Shown: positions 43,726 through 54,771 of the stretch, piece after piece | How positions within the stretch are numbered: position 1 is the first letter of the stretch | Layout of the letters: each line of letters opens with the position of its first letter | NCBI RefSeq assembly: GCF_900106045.1 | Contig: NZ_LT629802.1 | Location: 744,001-808,000 of the forward strand | Source: Pseudomonas mucidolens | Lineage (GTDB): Bacteria; Pseudomonadota; Gammaproteobacteria; Pseudomonadales; Pseudomonadaceae | DNA: 64,000 bases | Direction: 5' to 3' | Notes under the pieces: generated by a model | Seen by the model: the letters and a program-made list of their open reading frames with translations, nothing else | What the model was told of the DNA's origin: nothing | Databases searched by the model: none | Position numbers and translations under genes: made by a program

Positions 43726-44100
43726 ATGAAAATCCTCATCGTTGATGACTTCTCAACGATGCGGCGGATCATAAAAAACCTGTTGCGTGACCTTGGGTTC
43801 ACTAACACGGTCGAGGCGGACGACGGTCTTACGGCGATTCCGATTCTCAACAGCGGCAGTATCGACTTTCTGGTAACCGACTGGAACATGCCAGGCATGA
43901 CCGGTATCGAGTTGCTGCGCCACGTGCGCGCTGATGAAAAACTGCGCAGCCTCCCGGTGTTGATGGTGACCGCCGAAGCCAAGCGCGAACAGATCATCGA
44001 AGCCGCCCAGGCCGGGGTCAATGGTTACGTGGTCAAGCCATTCACAGCATTGGCCTTGAAAGAGAAGATCGAAAAGATCTTCGAACGTATCCACGGTTGA
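43726..44100 (+). CDS. cheY: Chemotaxis response regulator CheY
   Basis: The 124-residue single receiver domain ([20 protein letters not shown]) has acid residues at 7-8, phospho-Asp52 in [11 protein letters not shown], and the conserved Thr and Lys (VTAEAK; VVKPF). CheY-P binds FliM to change rotation. The ATG at 43726 gives the usual Pseudomonas length. The GGAGGT ribosome site at 43704-43709 is 16 bases away, so a TTG at 43714 adding MDKN is an alternative. No clear promoter was found in the gap after fliA. Confidence 0.96.
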   Translation: MKILIVDDFSTMRRIIKNLLRDLGFTNTVEADDGLTAIPILNSGSIDFLVTDWNMPGMTGIELLRHVRADEKLRSLPVLMVTAEAKREQIIEAAQAGVNGYVVKPFTALALKEKIEKIFERIHG

Positions 44101-44118
44101 TACCGCCACGGGGGAGCT

Positions 44119-44907
44119 ATGGAGCATAACGAACTATCGCAGGACGATTTTGAATCGACCCTGAAAAAACACGCCCGCGAGTTGGTCGAATGTCTGGAAA
44201 AAGGCAAGTTCGGCGACGCGGTGCAGTTGATCCATGAGCTCAATCAGACCCGAGACCGCGGCCTGTATCAGGAAGTGGGCAAGCTCACCCGTGAGCTGCA
44301 CAGTGCAATCGTCAATTTCCAGATTGACCCGCGCATGCCCCAGGCCGAAGAAATTTCGCAGATCACCGATGCCACCGAACGCCTGTCCTATGTGGTCAGG
44401 CTGACCGAGGCGGCGGCCAACCGCACCATGGACCTGGTGGAAAGCGCCACGCCCCTGGTCAACGGCATGGCCAGCGAGGCCCAGGCGCTGAGCGCTGACT
44501 GGGGTCGCTTCATGCGTCGGGAAGTGGGGGCCGAGGAGTTTCGTGAACTCGCCCGTCGGGTCGACGGCTTTCTGTCGCGCAGCGAGCAGGAGAACCGCAC
44601 GGTCTCCAGCAACCTCAACGATATTTTACTGGCCCAGGATTACCAGGACCTCACCGGTCAGGTGATCAAGCGCGTGACCCAACTGGTCACCGAAGTGGAG
44701 AGCAACTTGCTCAAATTGGTGTTGATGGCGGGTCAGGTTGATCGTTTTGCCGGCATCGAACATGACCGTGAAGCGATCCTCTCGGAAAAAGATCCACAAA
44801 AACATCTCGCCAAGGGTGAAGGTCCGCAGATTCATGCCGATAAACGTGAAGACGTTGTGTCAGGTCAGGATGACGTAGATGACCTGTTATCCAGTTTAGG
44901 CTTCTAA
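44119..44907 (+). CDS. cheZ: CheY-P phosphatase CheZ
   Basis: The 262-residue helical protein has the CheZ active segment AQDYQDLTGQVIKRV, with Asp177 and the catalytic Gln181, and a C-terminal CheY-binding peptide (GQDDVDDLLSSLGF, the last residues). It removes phosphate from CheY-P. A GGGGGAGCT ribosome site precedes the ATG. It lies between cheY and cheA in the standard Pseudomonas order. Confidence 0.97.
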   Translation: MEHNELSQDDFESTLKKHARELVECLEKGKFGDAVQLIHELNQTRDRGLYQEVGKLTRELHSAIVNFQIDPRMPQAEEISQITDATERLSYVVRLTEAAANRTMDLVESATPLVNGMASEAQALSADWGRFMRREVGAEEFRELARRVDGFLSRSEQENRTVSSNLNDILLAQDYQDLTGQVIKRVTQLVTEVESNLLKLVLMAGQVDRFAGIEHDREAILSEKDPQKHLAKGEGPQIHADKREDVVSGQDDVDDLLSSLGF

Positions 44908-44920
44908 GGAGCACGCACCC

Positions 44921-47140
44921 ATGAGCTTCGGCGCCGATGAAGAGATCCTTCAGGATTTCCTTGTAGAGGCCGGCGAAATTTTAGAGCAACTGTCCGAACA
45001 ACTGGTCGAGCTGGAAAGCCGGCCAGAAGATGCGAACCTGCTCAATGCAATTTTTCGCGGTTTTCACACTGTAAAAGGGGGCGCCGGCTTCCTCCAGCTG
45101 CATGAGCTGGTGGAATGCTGTCACATCGCCGAGAACGTGTTCGACATCCTGCGCAAGGGTGAGCGACACGTCGACTCGGAATTGATGGACGTGATCCTGG
45201 AGGCCCTGGATGCGGTCAACGGCATGTTCAATGAAGTGCGTGAACGCGCACCGATCACTGCTGCGACCCCGGAACTGCTGGCCGCTCTAGCGCGCCTGGC
45301 AGAACCAGCCGACCTGACGGCGGCGCCGCTGGTCGAGGCGGCGTCGGAGCCGGTTGCCGAACCCGAAGTAGATGTCACTGACAGTGAGTTCGAGCAACTG
45401 CTGGACTCCCTCAATACAGTCAAGGCCGAGGCCGAAGCTTCCCAGGCTTGCGCACCAGCAGCGGCCCCCAGCACGGAAGACATCACCGACGCCGAGTTCG
45501 AGTCGTTGCTCGATCAGTTGCACGGTAAAGGCCAGTTTGCCCCTGACGCGGTGGCGGCCTCACCTGCACCGGTCGAACCCGCGGCCCCCGTCAGCACCGA
45601 CATCACCGACGATGAATTCGAAGCGCTGCTCGATCAGTTGCATGGCAAAGGCTCATTCGCGGTTGACGCCTTGCCGGCGGTCGCCGCGGCCGCTGCACCT
45701 GCGACACCGACTGCCGCACCGGCCGCTGACGGCCTGATCAGCGATCACGAATTCGAATCCCTGCTGGACGAGTTGCACGGCAAGGGCAAGTTTTCCGAAG
45801 TGCCACCGGCCGCGGCTGCTTCGGCACCGGTTGCCGCCAAGGCCGCCGTAGTTGCCGCGCCAGCACCCGCTGTCGCCAAGGCTGCGGCGCCCGCGCCCGC
45901 AAAATCGGCCCCGGCCCCGGCTCCCTCCCGAGCACCCGCGCCAGCCGGCGACAAAGCCCCCGCCAGTGAAGCCGAAACCACCGTGCGCGTTGATACCGCC
46001 CGGTTGGACGACATCATGAACATGGTTGGCGAGCTGGTGCTGGTGCGTAACCGCCTGGTGCGCTTGGGCCTCAACAGCGGCGACGAAGCCATGTCCAAGG
46101 CGGTGTCGAACCTTGACGTGGTCACCGCCGACCTGCAAACCGCGGTGATGAAAACGCGGATGCAGCCGATCAAGAAAGTCTTCGGCCGCTTCCCGCGCCT
46201 GGTTCGCGACCTGGCTCGGCAGTTGAAGAAAGAGATCAACCTGGAGTTGGTCGGCGAAGAGACCGACCTCGACAAAAACCTGGTCGAAGCCCTGGCGGAC
46301 CCGCTGGTCCACTTGGTGCGCAACGCCGTCGACCACGGCGTGGAAACCCCGGAAGAACGTGAGGCCGCGGGCAAGTCCCGGGGCGGCAAGGTGATCCTGG
46401 CGGCCGAACAGGAAGGCGACCATATCCTGCTGTCCATCACCGACGACGGCAAAGGCATGGACCCGAATATCCTGCGCGGTATCGCGGTCACGCGCGGCGT
46501 GATGGACAAGGATGCCGCCGATCGCCTGACCGACACCGAATGCTACAACCTGATCTTTGCGCCGGGCTTCTCGACCAAGACCGAGATTTCCGACGTGTCT
46601 GGACGTGGCGTCGGCATGGACGTGGTGAAGACCAAGATCAGCCAGCTTAACGGTTCGATCAACATCTATTCGACCAAGGGCCTGGGCTCGAAGATCGTCA
46701 TCAAGGTGCCGTTGACCCTGGCGATCATGCCGACCCTGATGGTAATGCTGGGTAATCAGGCGTTTGCCTTCCCGCTGGTCAACGTCAACGAGATTTTCCA
46801 CCTCGACCTGTCGCGTACCAATGTGGTGGACGGCCAGGAAGTGGTCATCGTGCGCGACAAGGCGCTGCCACTGTTCTACCTCAAACGCTGGCTGGTGGCT
46901 TCGGCCAAGCATGAGGAGCAGCGTGAAGGCCATGTGGTGATCCTCTCCGTGGGTACTCAGCGCATCGGCTTTGTGGTCGATCAACTGGTAGGCCAGGAAG
47001 AAGTCGTGATCAAGCCTTTGGGCAAGATGCTGCAGGGAACCCCGGGCATGTCGGGTGCGACCATTACCGGTGACGGTCGGATCGCGCTGATTCTCGATGT
47101 TCCGAGCATGCTCAAGCGTTACGCCGCGCGGCGTATTTGA
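44921..47140 (+). CDS. cheA: Chemotaxis histidine kinase CheA
   Basis: The 739-residue protein has the P1 Hpt domain with His49 ([15 protein letters not shown]), a long middle region, the P3 dimerisation domain (about 350-410, [18 protein letters not shown]), the P4 kinase domain ([33 protein letters not shown] G boxes) and the C-terminal P5 CheW-like domain. In the middle, where a P2 CheY-docking domain is expected, there are four short repeats starting at residues 152, 188, 228 and 273, consensus ITDxEFExLLDxLHGKG, then an Ala/Pro linker. It phosphorylates CheY and CheB in response to receptors. Confidence 0.97.
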   Translation: MSFGADEEILQDFLVEAGEILEQLSEQLVELESRPEDANLLNAIFRGFHTVKGGAGFLQLHELVECCHIAENVFDILRKGERHVDSELMDVILEALDAVNGMFNEVRERAPITAATPELLAALARLAEPADLTAAPLVEAASEPVAEPEVDVTDSEFEQLLDSLNTVKAEAEASQACAPAAAPSTEDITDAEFESLLDQLHGKGQFAPDAVAASPAPVEPAAPVSTDITDDEFEALLDQLHGKGSFAVDALPAVAAAAAPATPTAAPAADGLISDHEFESLLDELHGKGKFSEVPPAAAASAPVAAKAAVVAAPAPAVAKAAAPAPAKSAPAPAPSRAPAPAGDKAPASEAETTVRVDTARLDDIMNMVGELVLVRNRLVRLGLNSGDEAMSKAVSNLDVVTADLQTAVMKTRMQPIKKVFGRFPRLVRDLARQLKKEINLELVGEETDLDKNLVEALADPLVHLVRNAVDHGVETPEEREAAGKSRGGKVILAAEQEGDHILLSITDDGKGMDPNILRGIAVTRGVMDKDAADRLTDTECYNLIFAPGFSTKTEISDVSGRGVGMDVVKTKISQLNGSINIYSTKGLGSKIVIKVPLTLAIMPTLMVMLGNQAFAFPLVNVNEIFHLDLSRTNVVDGQEVVIVRDKALPLFYLKRWLVASAKHEEQREGHVVILSVGTQRIGFVVDQLVGQEEVVIKPLGKMLQGTPGMSGATITGDGRIALILDVPSMLKRYAARRI

Positions 47141-47189
47141 TTCTGGTGGGGCAGGGCGGCAGTCCCTCGCCCCGCCTAACGGAGTGGTT

Positions 47190-48334
<1,145 letters not shown>

Positions 48335-48335
<1 letters not shown>

Positions 48336-49075
48336 TGGATGTGTTGAGTCTGATTGGCATCATCTTGGCGTTTGTCGCCATTATCGGCGGCAACTACCTC
48401 GAAGGAGGGCATCTCGGTGCCCTGGCCAACGGTCCGGCGGCGTTGATCGTGATTGGCGGTACGGTGGGCGCGGCGCTGTTGCAGTCGCCCTTGAGTTCGT
48501 TCAAGCGCGCGATGCAGATTCTGGTGTGGATCATTTTTCCACCCCGCGTGGATTTGGCCGGTGGCGTTGACCGCGTGGTCAACTGGAGCCTCACAGCGCG
48601 CAAGGAAGGCCTGCTTGGCCTCGAAGGCGTGGCCGATGCGGAACCCGACAGCTATGCGCGCAAAGGTCTGCAATTGCTGGTCGACGGCGCCGAGCCGGAA
48701 GCCATTCGCAGCATCCTGGAGGTGGATTTCTACACCCAGGAAAGTCGCGATATCAACGCCGCCAAAGTCTTTGAAAGCATGGGTGGCTATGCGCCGACCA
48801 TCGGCATCATCGGCGCGGTCATGGGCTTGATCCACGTGATGGGCAACCTGGCCGATCCTTCGCAATTGGGCAGCGGTATTGCCGTGGCGTTCGTCGCCAC
48901 CATCTACGGCGTGGCCAGTGCCAACCTGTTGCTGCTACCGATCGCCAGCAAGCTCAAGTCCATTGCCCTACGCCAGTCACGTTATCGTGAAATGCTGCTT
49001 GAAGGCATTCTGTCGATTGCCGAGGGCGAGAACCCGCGCTCCATCGAATTGAAGCTCCAGGGCTTCATGGATTGA
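48335..49075 (+). CDS. motC: Flagellar motor stator protein MotC (MotA family)
   Basis: The 246-residue membrane protein has four transmembrane segments and a cytoplasmic loop, with MotA/TolQ/ExbB signatures (GGYAPTIGIIGAVMGLIHVM; VAFVATIYGVASANLLLLPI). With MotD it forms one of the two stator sets found in Pseudomonas. Its ATG overlaps the cheB stop (TGATG). It lies inside the chemotaxis operon, as in P. aeruginosa. Confidence 0.95.
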
Positions 49076-49090
49076 TGGGGAGTATTGCCT

Positions 49091-49978
49091 GTGAGCCGTC
49101 GTCGCCGCGAACCTGAAGAGCACGTCAACCATGAACGCTGGTTGGTGTCCTACGCCGACTTCATCACTTTGCTGTTCGCTTTTTTCGTGGTGATGTACTC
49201 CATTTCTTCGATCAACGAAGGCAAGTACAAGGTCATCTCCGAGGCGCTGGTGGGTGTGTTTACCGACTCCGACCGCGCCCTCAAGCCGATTCCGATTGGT
49301 GACGAACGCCCCAAGAGCGTGACGCCGGCCAAACCGTTGGTCAAAGACAGCGATGAGACCGACGCCGGCATCAGTGGCGGCAGCGATCCGCTCAAGAGTA
49401 TCGCCGACGACATCAGCGCGGCGTTTGGCGACTTGATCAGTTCCAACCAGATGACGATTCGTGGCAATGAGCTGTGGGTGGAAATCGAACTCAACTCCAG
49501 TCTGCTGTTTGCCAGCGCCGATGCCCTCCCCAGCGACATGGCGTTCAGCATCATCGATAAGGTCGCAGCGATCTTGAAACCTTTCGACAACCCGATTCAC
49601 GTCGAGGGCTTTACCGACAATCTGCCGATCCACACGGCGCTGTACCCCACCAACTGGGAATTGTCGTCGGCGCGTTCGGCGAGCATCGTGCGCATGTTGG
49701 CGATGCAGGGCGTTAATCCCGAGCGCCTGGCTTCCGTGGGGTACGGCGAATTCCAGCCCGTGGCCAATAATGCGACCGCCGAAGGCCGGGCGCGTAACCG
49801 CCGGGTCGTGCTGGTGGTCTCGCGCAACCTGGATGTGCGCCGCAGCCTGACCGCCACCGGGGCCGCCAATGCACGACCGGATGCAGCATTGAAGCGGGCT
49901 GGCACACAAACTGCACCGACGCCCGTAAAGCCGCCGGTTCGTGCGAACGCCGTCAATTCTCCGTCACCGGCTCTATAA
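49091..49978 (+). CDS. motD: Flagellar motor stator protein MotD (MotB family)
   Basis: The 295-residue protein has one transmembrane segment with the proton-binding aspartate Asp23 (VSYADFITLLFAFFVVMYSI) and a C-terminal OmpA-like peptidoglycan-binding domain (VEGFTDNLPIHTALYPTNWE; SVGYGEFQPVANNATAEGRA). It anchors the MotC/MotD stator to the wall. The GTG at 49091, eight bases after a GGGGAG ribosome site, was preferred to a TTG at 49085. Confidence 0.95.
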   Translation: MSRRRREPEEHVNHERWLVSYADFITLLFAFFVVMYSISSINEGKYKVISEALVGVFTDSDRALKPIPIGDERPKSVTPAKPLVKDSDETDAGISGGSDPLKSIADDISAAFGDLISSNQMTIRGNELWVEIELNSSLLFASADALPSDMAFSIIDKVAAILKPFDNPIHVEGFTDNLPIHTALYPTNWELSSARSASIVRMLAMQGVNPERLASVGYGEFQPVANNATAEGRARNRRVVLVVSRNLDVRRSLTATGAANARPDAALKRAGTQTAPTPVKPPVRANAVNSPSPAL

Positions 49979-50029
49979 CCTCGTGCTATTTCTCGGTCGA
50001 GCCAGTGCCCACCGGGAGGAACAATCCGA

Positions 50030-50818
50030 ATGAGAGTCTGGGCAGTTTCCAGTCAAAAGGGTGGGGTCGGCAAGACCACCACGTCCATCGCCTTAGCCGG
50101 CTTGCTGGCCGAGGCGGGCAAACGTGTGGTCATTGTCGACCTCGATCCCCACGGCTCGATGACCAGCTATTTTGGTTACGACCCGGATGCGCTGGAACAC
50201 AGTTGCTACGACCTGTTCCTGCACAAGGGCAGCGTGCCTGACGGGTTGCCGGGGCAACTGCTGCTGTCCACCAGCAATGAGAGCATTTCGTTACTGCCCT
50301 CCAGCACGGCCTTGGCCACCCTTGAGCGACAATCGCCAGGGCAAAGCGGCCTGGGCCTGGTGATCGCCAAGACCCTGGCGCAGCTGTGGCAGGACTTCGA
50401 CTACGCGATCATCGACAGCCCGCCGTTGCTCGGTGTGCTGATGGTCAACGCTTTGGCGGCTAGCCAGCAGTTGGTGATCCCGGTACAGACCGAGCACCTG
50501 GCGGTCAAGGGCCTGGAACGCATGGTCAGCACCCTCGCCATGATCAACCGTTCGCGCAAGCAGGCGCTGCCGTTCAGCATCGTCCCGACCTTATTCGATC
50601 GCCGTACCCAAGCCTCGCTTGGCACGTTGCGCGTCTTGCGTGACGCCTATCCGGACACTATCTGGCAAGGCTACATCCCGGTCGACACACGCTTGCGCGA
50701 TGCCAGCCGCGCCGGTCTGACACCGTCGCAATTCGATGGCAAAAGCCGCGGCGTACTGGCTTATCGGGCATTGCTCAAGCATCTGCTGGCGCAGCAGCTT
50801 GTAGCGCAGGTGGCGTGA
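50030..50818 (+). CDS. ParA-family ATPase of the chemotaxis operon (ParC type)
   Basis: The 262-residue protein is a deviant-Walker ATPase with KGGVGKTTT, VIVDLDPHGSMTSYFGYDP and DYAIIDSPPLLG. ParA-type proteins in polar chemotaxis operons place the sensory arrays at the cell pole and segregate them at division. It resembles the gene downstream of motD in P. aeruginosa and Vibrio ParC rather than a chromosome-partition ParA. A GGGAGGAAC ribosome site precedes the ATG. Confidence 0.92.
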   Translation: MRVWAVSSQKGGVGKTTTSIALAGLLAEAGKRVVIVDLDPHGSMTSYFGYDPDALEHSCYDLFLHKGSVPDGLPGQLLLSTSNESISLLPSSTALATLERQSPGQSGLGLVIAKTLAQLWQDFDYAIIDSPPLLGVLMVNALAASQQLVIPVQTEHLAVKGLERMVSTLAMINRSRKQALPFSIVPTLFDRRTQASLGTLRVLRDAYPDTIWQGYIPVDTRLRDASRAGLTPSQFDGKSRGVLAYRALLKHLLAQQLVAQVA

Positions 50819-50902
50819 GATGAGAGTTTATTCAAGTCAGTGGGCCATCGAGCCGATAACCTCTCAAGACAGGGGTAACAGGACTTGCGCGTGGGCATAC
50901 AG

Positions 50903-51691
50903 ATGAATCGTCCTGTGGATACCAAGAGCCCGCCGCAACTGGCGTTGCAGTCTTATCTGGATGCGTTGCTGCAAGAGGCCACAGAGGACGCGCTGCCCGC
51001 ACCGATTCTGGTGCTGGATGAAGTGATTGTTGCGCAAAGCGTCGAGCCTGAGGCCAGCCTGGATGAGTTTCAATTGGCGGTACTGGAAGAGCAGGCCCGC
51101 GATGCCTTGGTTGAGTCGGTTCCGGTAGCTGCAGTACCTCTGGTGCTGGTGCCGCCGGTGGCGGAGGTTCATCTTGCGCCAAGCATTACACCGCCGCCGA
51201 AGGAACCCGAAGGTCGACCTGCGTGGGCCGCCGAACCGTTCGAATGCCTGCTGTTCGACGTGGCCGGGCTGACACTGGCAGTGCCGCTGGTGTGCCTGGG
51301 ATCGATTTACTCCCTGGAAGGCCAGGAGTTGACGCCGTTGTTTGGCCAGCCGGATTGGTTCCTCGGAATCCTGCCGAGCCAGGCAGGCAACCTCAAGGTG
51401 CTGGATACGGCGCGCTGGGTCATGCCCGACCGCTACCGCGATGATTTTCGTCAGGGCCTGCAGTATGTGATTTCGGTTCAGGGTTACGAGTGGGGGTTGG
51501 CGGTGCATCAAGTCAGCCGCTCGTTGCGCCTGGACCCCAATGAAATCAAATGGCGCAGCCAGAGAGGCCAGCGGCCTTGGCTGGCGGGCACGGTGATTGA
51601 GCACATGTGCGCACTGCTGGATGTCGCGGAACTGGCGGAACTGATCGCCAGCGGTGGGGTGAAAGATATGCAAGGCAACAAACGTACTTGA
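50903..51691 (+). CDS. CheW-domain array-anchoring protein (ParP-like)
   Basis: The 262-residue protein has a disordered, Pro/Val-rich N-terminal half and a C-terminal CheW-like domain (FECLLFDVAGLTLAVPLVCL; GQPDWFLGILPSQAGNLKVL). ParP proteins tie CheA arrays to the pole-localising ParA ATPase. Its place between the ParA gene and cheW fits. The N terminus contains LQSYLDALLQE. An in-frame GTG at 50891, eight bases after AGGA, is an alternative start. Confidence 0.88.
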   Translation: MNRPVDTKSPPQLALQSYLDALLQEATEDALPAPILVLDEVIVAQSVEPEASLDEFQLAVLEEQARDALVESVPVAAVPLVLVPPVAEVHLAPSITPPPKEPEGRPAWAAEPFECLLFDVAGLTLAVPLVCLGSIYSLEGQELTPLFGQPDWFLGILPSQAGNLKVLDTARWVMPDRYRDDFRQGLQYVISVQGYEWGLAVHQVSRSLRLDPNEIKWRSQRGQRPWLAGTVIEHMCALLDVAELAELIASGGVKDMQGNKRT

Positions 51692-51762
51692 AGCGACGCA
51701 GCACGGTTGTGCTGCCTAAAAAGAACACGCCGTCATCAACGGTATTTGAAGGGGTCAGGGGT

Positions 51763-52245
51763 ATGAACAAGTCAGCGTCCGCACAGGGTTTGGATGATCC
51801 GATCCTGCAATGGGTTACCTTCAAGCTGGACAACGAGTCTTACGGCATCAACGTGATGCGCGTGCAAGAAGTGCTGCGCTACACCGAAATCGCACCGGTG
51901 CCGGGTGCGCCCAGCTACGTGCTGGGTATCATCAACCTGCGCGGTAATGTCGTCACCGTGATCGACACGCGCCAGCGCTTTGGCCTGGCATCCGCCGAGG
52001 TCAACGACAATACTCGTATCGTCATCATCGAAGCCGACAAGCAAGTGGTCGGGATCATGGTCGACAGCGTGGCCGAAGTGGTTTACCTGCGTCAGTCGGA
52101 AGTCGAGACCGCGCCGAATGTCGGCAACGAAGAATCAGCCAAGTTCATCCAGGGCGTGTGCAACAAGAACGGCGAGCTGCTGATTCTGGTTGAGCTGGAC
52201 AAGATGATGAGCGAAGAAGAGTGGTCGGATCTGGAGAACATCTGA
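51763..52245 (+). CDS. cheW: Chemotaxis coupling protein CheW
   Basis: The 160-residue protein is a full CheW domain (QWVTFKLDNESYGINVMRVQ; YVLGIINLRGNVVTVIDTRQ; QVVGIMVDSVAEVVYL). CheW couples receptors to CheA. The ATG at 51763 was chosen because the upstream in-frame extension overlaps the ParP-like gene; a GGGGTCAGGGGT ribosome region precedes it. Confidence 0.97.
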   Translation: MNKSASAQGLDDPILQWVTFKLDNESYGINVMRVQEVLRYTEIAPVPGAPSYVLGIINLRGNVVTVIDTRQRFGLASAEVNDNTRIVIIEADKQVVGIMVDSVAEVVYLRQSEVETAPNVGNEESAKFIQGVCNKNGELLILVELDKMMSEEEWSDLENI

Positions 52246-52638
52246 TTGATCCTCGAGGTAGTGGTGATCGTCCTGGCCCTGCTGTGGGTTGGGACTCTCG
52301 GTTTCCTGCTGCGCTATATGCGCCAGCAGCGCGCGTTGGCGATGCAGCAGGCCGAGCGCGATGCGGTGCGTGATCAGCGCATCAAGGAGCTGGTGCGGCG
52401 GGTGGATAACTTCCAGCAGAGCGCGGTTCGGGTAGGCGATGACGTGCATGAGTTGCGTGCAATCCTCGCGCCCCTGCCGGACAAGTTGTCGGCGCTTGAG
52501 CAGCGTGATCCTTCAAGCCTGTCTTTCGCCCAGGCGGCGAAGCTGGTGGGTATGGGCGCCACGGTGGATGAACTGACCCAGTCCTGTGGCTTGACCCAGG
52601 CTGAGGCGCAGTTGATGAGCAAGTTGCACAAGGGCTGA
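52246..52638 (+). CDS. DUF2802 protein of the chemotaxis operon
   Basis: The 130-residue protein has one N-terminal transmembrane helix (VVVIVLALLWVGTLGFLL), a coiled-coil segment and a C-terminal DUF2802 region (SFAQAAKLVGMGATVDELTQ). It follows cheW in Pseudomonas flagellar chemotaxis operons; the function is not known. It starts with TTG at 52246, directly after the cheW stop, nine bases after a GGAGA ribosome site; no ATG lies nearby. Confidence 0.85.
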   Translation: MILEVVVIVLALLWVGTLGFLLRYMRQQRALAMQQAERDAVRDQRIKELVRRVDNFQQSAVRVGDDVHELRAILAPLPDKLSALEQRDPSSLSFAQAAKLVGMGATVDELTQSCGLTQAEAQLMSKLHKG

Positions 52639-52670
52639 ACAGCCGGGTTATCTCGCTGTGGCGCGGGGGC

Positions 52671-53000
52671 TCAGTAGTCTTCTCCCTGAGCTGTCACGTC
52701 ACGCTCCACCGGCCCCGCCTCCGGGTCGTAGTCCGCCGGGAACTTGCCTTTCAATGTCCAGGCAAACGCAATGATCTCGGCAATGGTGCGGTACAGCTCC
52801 TCGGGGATGCTGTCACCCAGCTCCATTCTCGCGAGCAATTTGACCAGCTCGGCATTTTCATAAATCGGCACTTCGTTTTCCCGCGCCAATTTGAGGATCG
52901 CTTCGGCCAAGGCGTCGTCGCCTTTGGCGCTCAAGGTGGGGGCGAGTTTGCCATCGTACTTGAGGGCGATGGCCTGGCGCGGCGGATTGGGGTTTTTCAT
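52671..53000 (-). CDS. FlhB C-terminal-domain paralog (EscU/YscU/HrcU family)
   Basis: The 109-residue soluble protein aligns with the part of FlhB after its cleavage site: here QAIALKYDGKLAPTLSAKG, in FlhB YAVALKYDPEKGGAPMLLAKG. The membrane domain is absent, and the NPTH tetrad is replaced by NPPR. Such free FlhB-C proteins (FlhX/FhlB type) can stand in for the cleaved domain in the export switch. The gene is convergent with the chemotaxis operon. Its start overlaps the stop of the FliK-like gene. Confidence 0.9.
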   Translation of the reverse strand: MKNPNPPRQAIALKYDGKLAPTLSAKGDDALAEAILKLARENEVPIYENAELVKLLARMELGDSIPEELYRTIAEIIAFAWTLKGKFPADYDPEAGPVERDVTAQGEDY

Positions 53001-54586
53001 GCGGTTTCATCCACCCAGCGTTGTTCAAGCCCGGTTTTTGGCCCGCGGGGCGGGGTGCCGAGGTGGCAGTCGAGATCGCCGACGTTCAGCCCCGAAGACA
53101 CCAGGCGCTCACGCAGACTGCCCAGGTGACTTTCGATCAGGCTGGCGGTGTAGGGGCGGATTGCCCATAACTGGCTGGAGAGTTTGCCTTGGTTCAATTG
53201 CGCCTGGACTTGCAATGGCCCCAGCGGCTCCATGTCAAAAGCCAGCTCGACGCGCCAGAGCATTTTTTTCGCGTCGCGTTCGATCTTGCGTTCAGGTTCA
53301 TCCTTGTCCGGCGTCGGCTCTTCACGCTGGAACTTGACCTGCAATGGCACGATGTCCTGCATCGTGCGCATAGGGATCTCCAGTTGCCAGGTGGTCAATA
53401 GTTTGCCATCGGCCGTGGTGCCGGTTTGTTCCAGGCTCGAAAGTTGATGGCTTTGCAAGCGCGAGATGGCAGCGGCGGCCAGGCGCAGCAGGTTTTCCAG
53501 GCTGCTTTCACCTTCCAGGCGTTGCATCAGCCGTTCCGGTAGCGGGAAGCTGTTGGCCGCGGTGCGAGCGCCGAGCTGACCCAGGGTCCCCAACGGGCTG
53601 CGCACGAAGCTGGGCAACATGTGCGCGAGGGTGTTGGCGGCGAGGATGGCATTGAGGTTGGTGTGGGCGGGCAGGGCCGGCGTGAGTTCGGCCACCAGGC
53701 GCAGCAGGCTGCCCTTCATGTCGAGGGGCGGTACTTGCGGGTTTTGCCCAGCCAGTAATTTGGCTTCAAGAAAGATGCCGCTGTTGTGCAGCGATTGCGC
53801 CAATGCCTTGGGGTTGCTGGCTTGAGCGAGGTCTGGCAAACCGGCCAGCAGGCGCTCTACGGCAACCCGCAGTTGCACCGGTGTGTCGGCGCTGCGGGGC
53901 ATGTTTTGCAACGCATTGAGCAGCCCCTCCAGGGAGCCCTGGCGGCTTTGCTGGGTGGCGAGTTGTTGACTGATCGCCAGTTGTTCCTGGCGCCCGCTCA
54001 GCGGTACGAAGTTCAGGGTCTGGGCACTCTGGACCACCGCGCTGAGCAAGCTGCCGACGCGCAAGGGCTGCGGACTTTCGAGCGTCAAGGTAGTGCCAAC
54101 CAGCGCGTTGTTGAGCACCGAAACCAACGAACGAAAGAGCGCCGGCTGCCCGGCGCCCTGAGGCAGCGCCTGGGACGTCAGAACCTTGGCTTGCAGCAAC
54201 GTGCCTATCGGCAATTGGGTGGTATCAATCCGGGTGAGGGCGGCGACGTTGGCGCTAAGCGCTTGTTGCAGAGTGATGGCCAGGTCACCCGATGCGGTCT
54301 GGCTCACCGCCACGTTGCTACCCAGCGGCAGCGGCTGGTTGCTGGCGGCCTGTACCAGGGTTTGTCGACCACCTTCCAGGGTCAGCTTGAGCAGCAACTG
54401 AAAGGCTTCACCGCCCTGCTTGAGAGCCAGCACCTCGGCATTCACGGTTTTTCCGGCATCGATCAATCCGGTCTGGGGCTCCAGCAGTTTCAACAGTTCA
54501 CCCACCGCAGGTGGGGGTCGAGGTCCGGTGGTCGTGGCCGGAGGAAGGGGTGGAAGGTTGATGTCACCGGTCATCGTGGTCGCCAT
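52997..54586 (-). CDS. Second FliK-like hook-length control protein
   Basis: The 529-residue protein ends in a FliK C-terminal-type domain (WRVELAFDMEPLGPLQVQAQ then LNQGKLSSQLWAI). It has a long helical and Leu/Gln-rich N-terminal part, unlike the Pro-rich FliK at 29847. It is paired with the FlhB-C paralog through an ATGA overlap, echoing the FliK-FlhB partnership. The start is uncertain: ATG at 54586 (MATTMTGDINLPP) or 54574; no strong ribosome site is seen. Confidence 0.82.
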   Translation of the reverse strand: MATTMTGDINLPPLPPATTTGPRPPPAVGELLKLLEPQTGLIDAGKTVNAEVLALKQGGEAFQLLLKLTLEGGRQTLVQAASNQPLPLGSNVAVSQTASGDLAITLQQALSANVAALTRIDTTQLPIGTLLQAKVLTSQALPQGAGQPALFRSLVSVLNNALVGTTLTLESPQPLRVGSLLSAVVQSAQTLNFVPLSGRQEQLAISQQLATQQSRQGSLEGLLNALQNMPRSADTPVQLRVAVERLLAGLPDLAQASNPKALAQSLHNSGIFLEAKLLAGQNPQVPPLDMKGSLLRLVAELTPALPAHTNLNAILAANTLAHMLPSFVRSPLGTLGQLGARTAANSFPLPERLMQRLEGESSLENLLRLAAAAISRLQSHQLSSLEQTGTTADGKLLTTWQLEIPMRTMQDIVPLQVKFQREEPTPDKDEPERKIERDAKKMLWRVELAFDMEPLGPLQVQAQLNQGKLSSQLWAIRPYTASLIESHLGSLRERLVSSGLNVGDLDCHLGTPPRGPKTGLEQRWVDETA

Positions 54587-54603
54587 CTCAAGGAAATTGC
54601 CCT

Positions 54604-54631
54604 CTTTAGAGTAGGGCATCGCATGTATAAT
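54604..54631 (+). promoter_or_regulatory. Candidate sigma70 promoter upstream of ccmA
   Basis: A perfect TATAAT lies at 54626-54631, with a poor -35 (CTTTAG-like) about 17 bases upstream. It points toward ccmA, whose TTG is 140 bases downstream. It is the only sigma70-like box noticed in the divergent gap 54587-54771. Confidence 0.35.
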
Positions 54632-54771
54632 GCCGCCCGTCTTCAAAGAGCGGGTCAAAAACATCACACCTGATTGATCCAGCTCTCTAAAACAGGCCGC
54701 CAATGGGTTTATTGTGCATCTCTTTAACGGCCGTTCCATTGCCGACTTGAACTGTAAAGGCCCGCGATCTC

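Noticed and set aside
53786..54673. 295-codon plus-strand frame opposite the second FliK-like gene
   Set aside because: Gln/Arg-rich shadow frame; the minus-strand frame has the FliK-type domain and the ATGA coupling.
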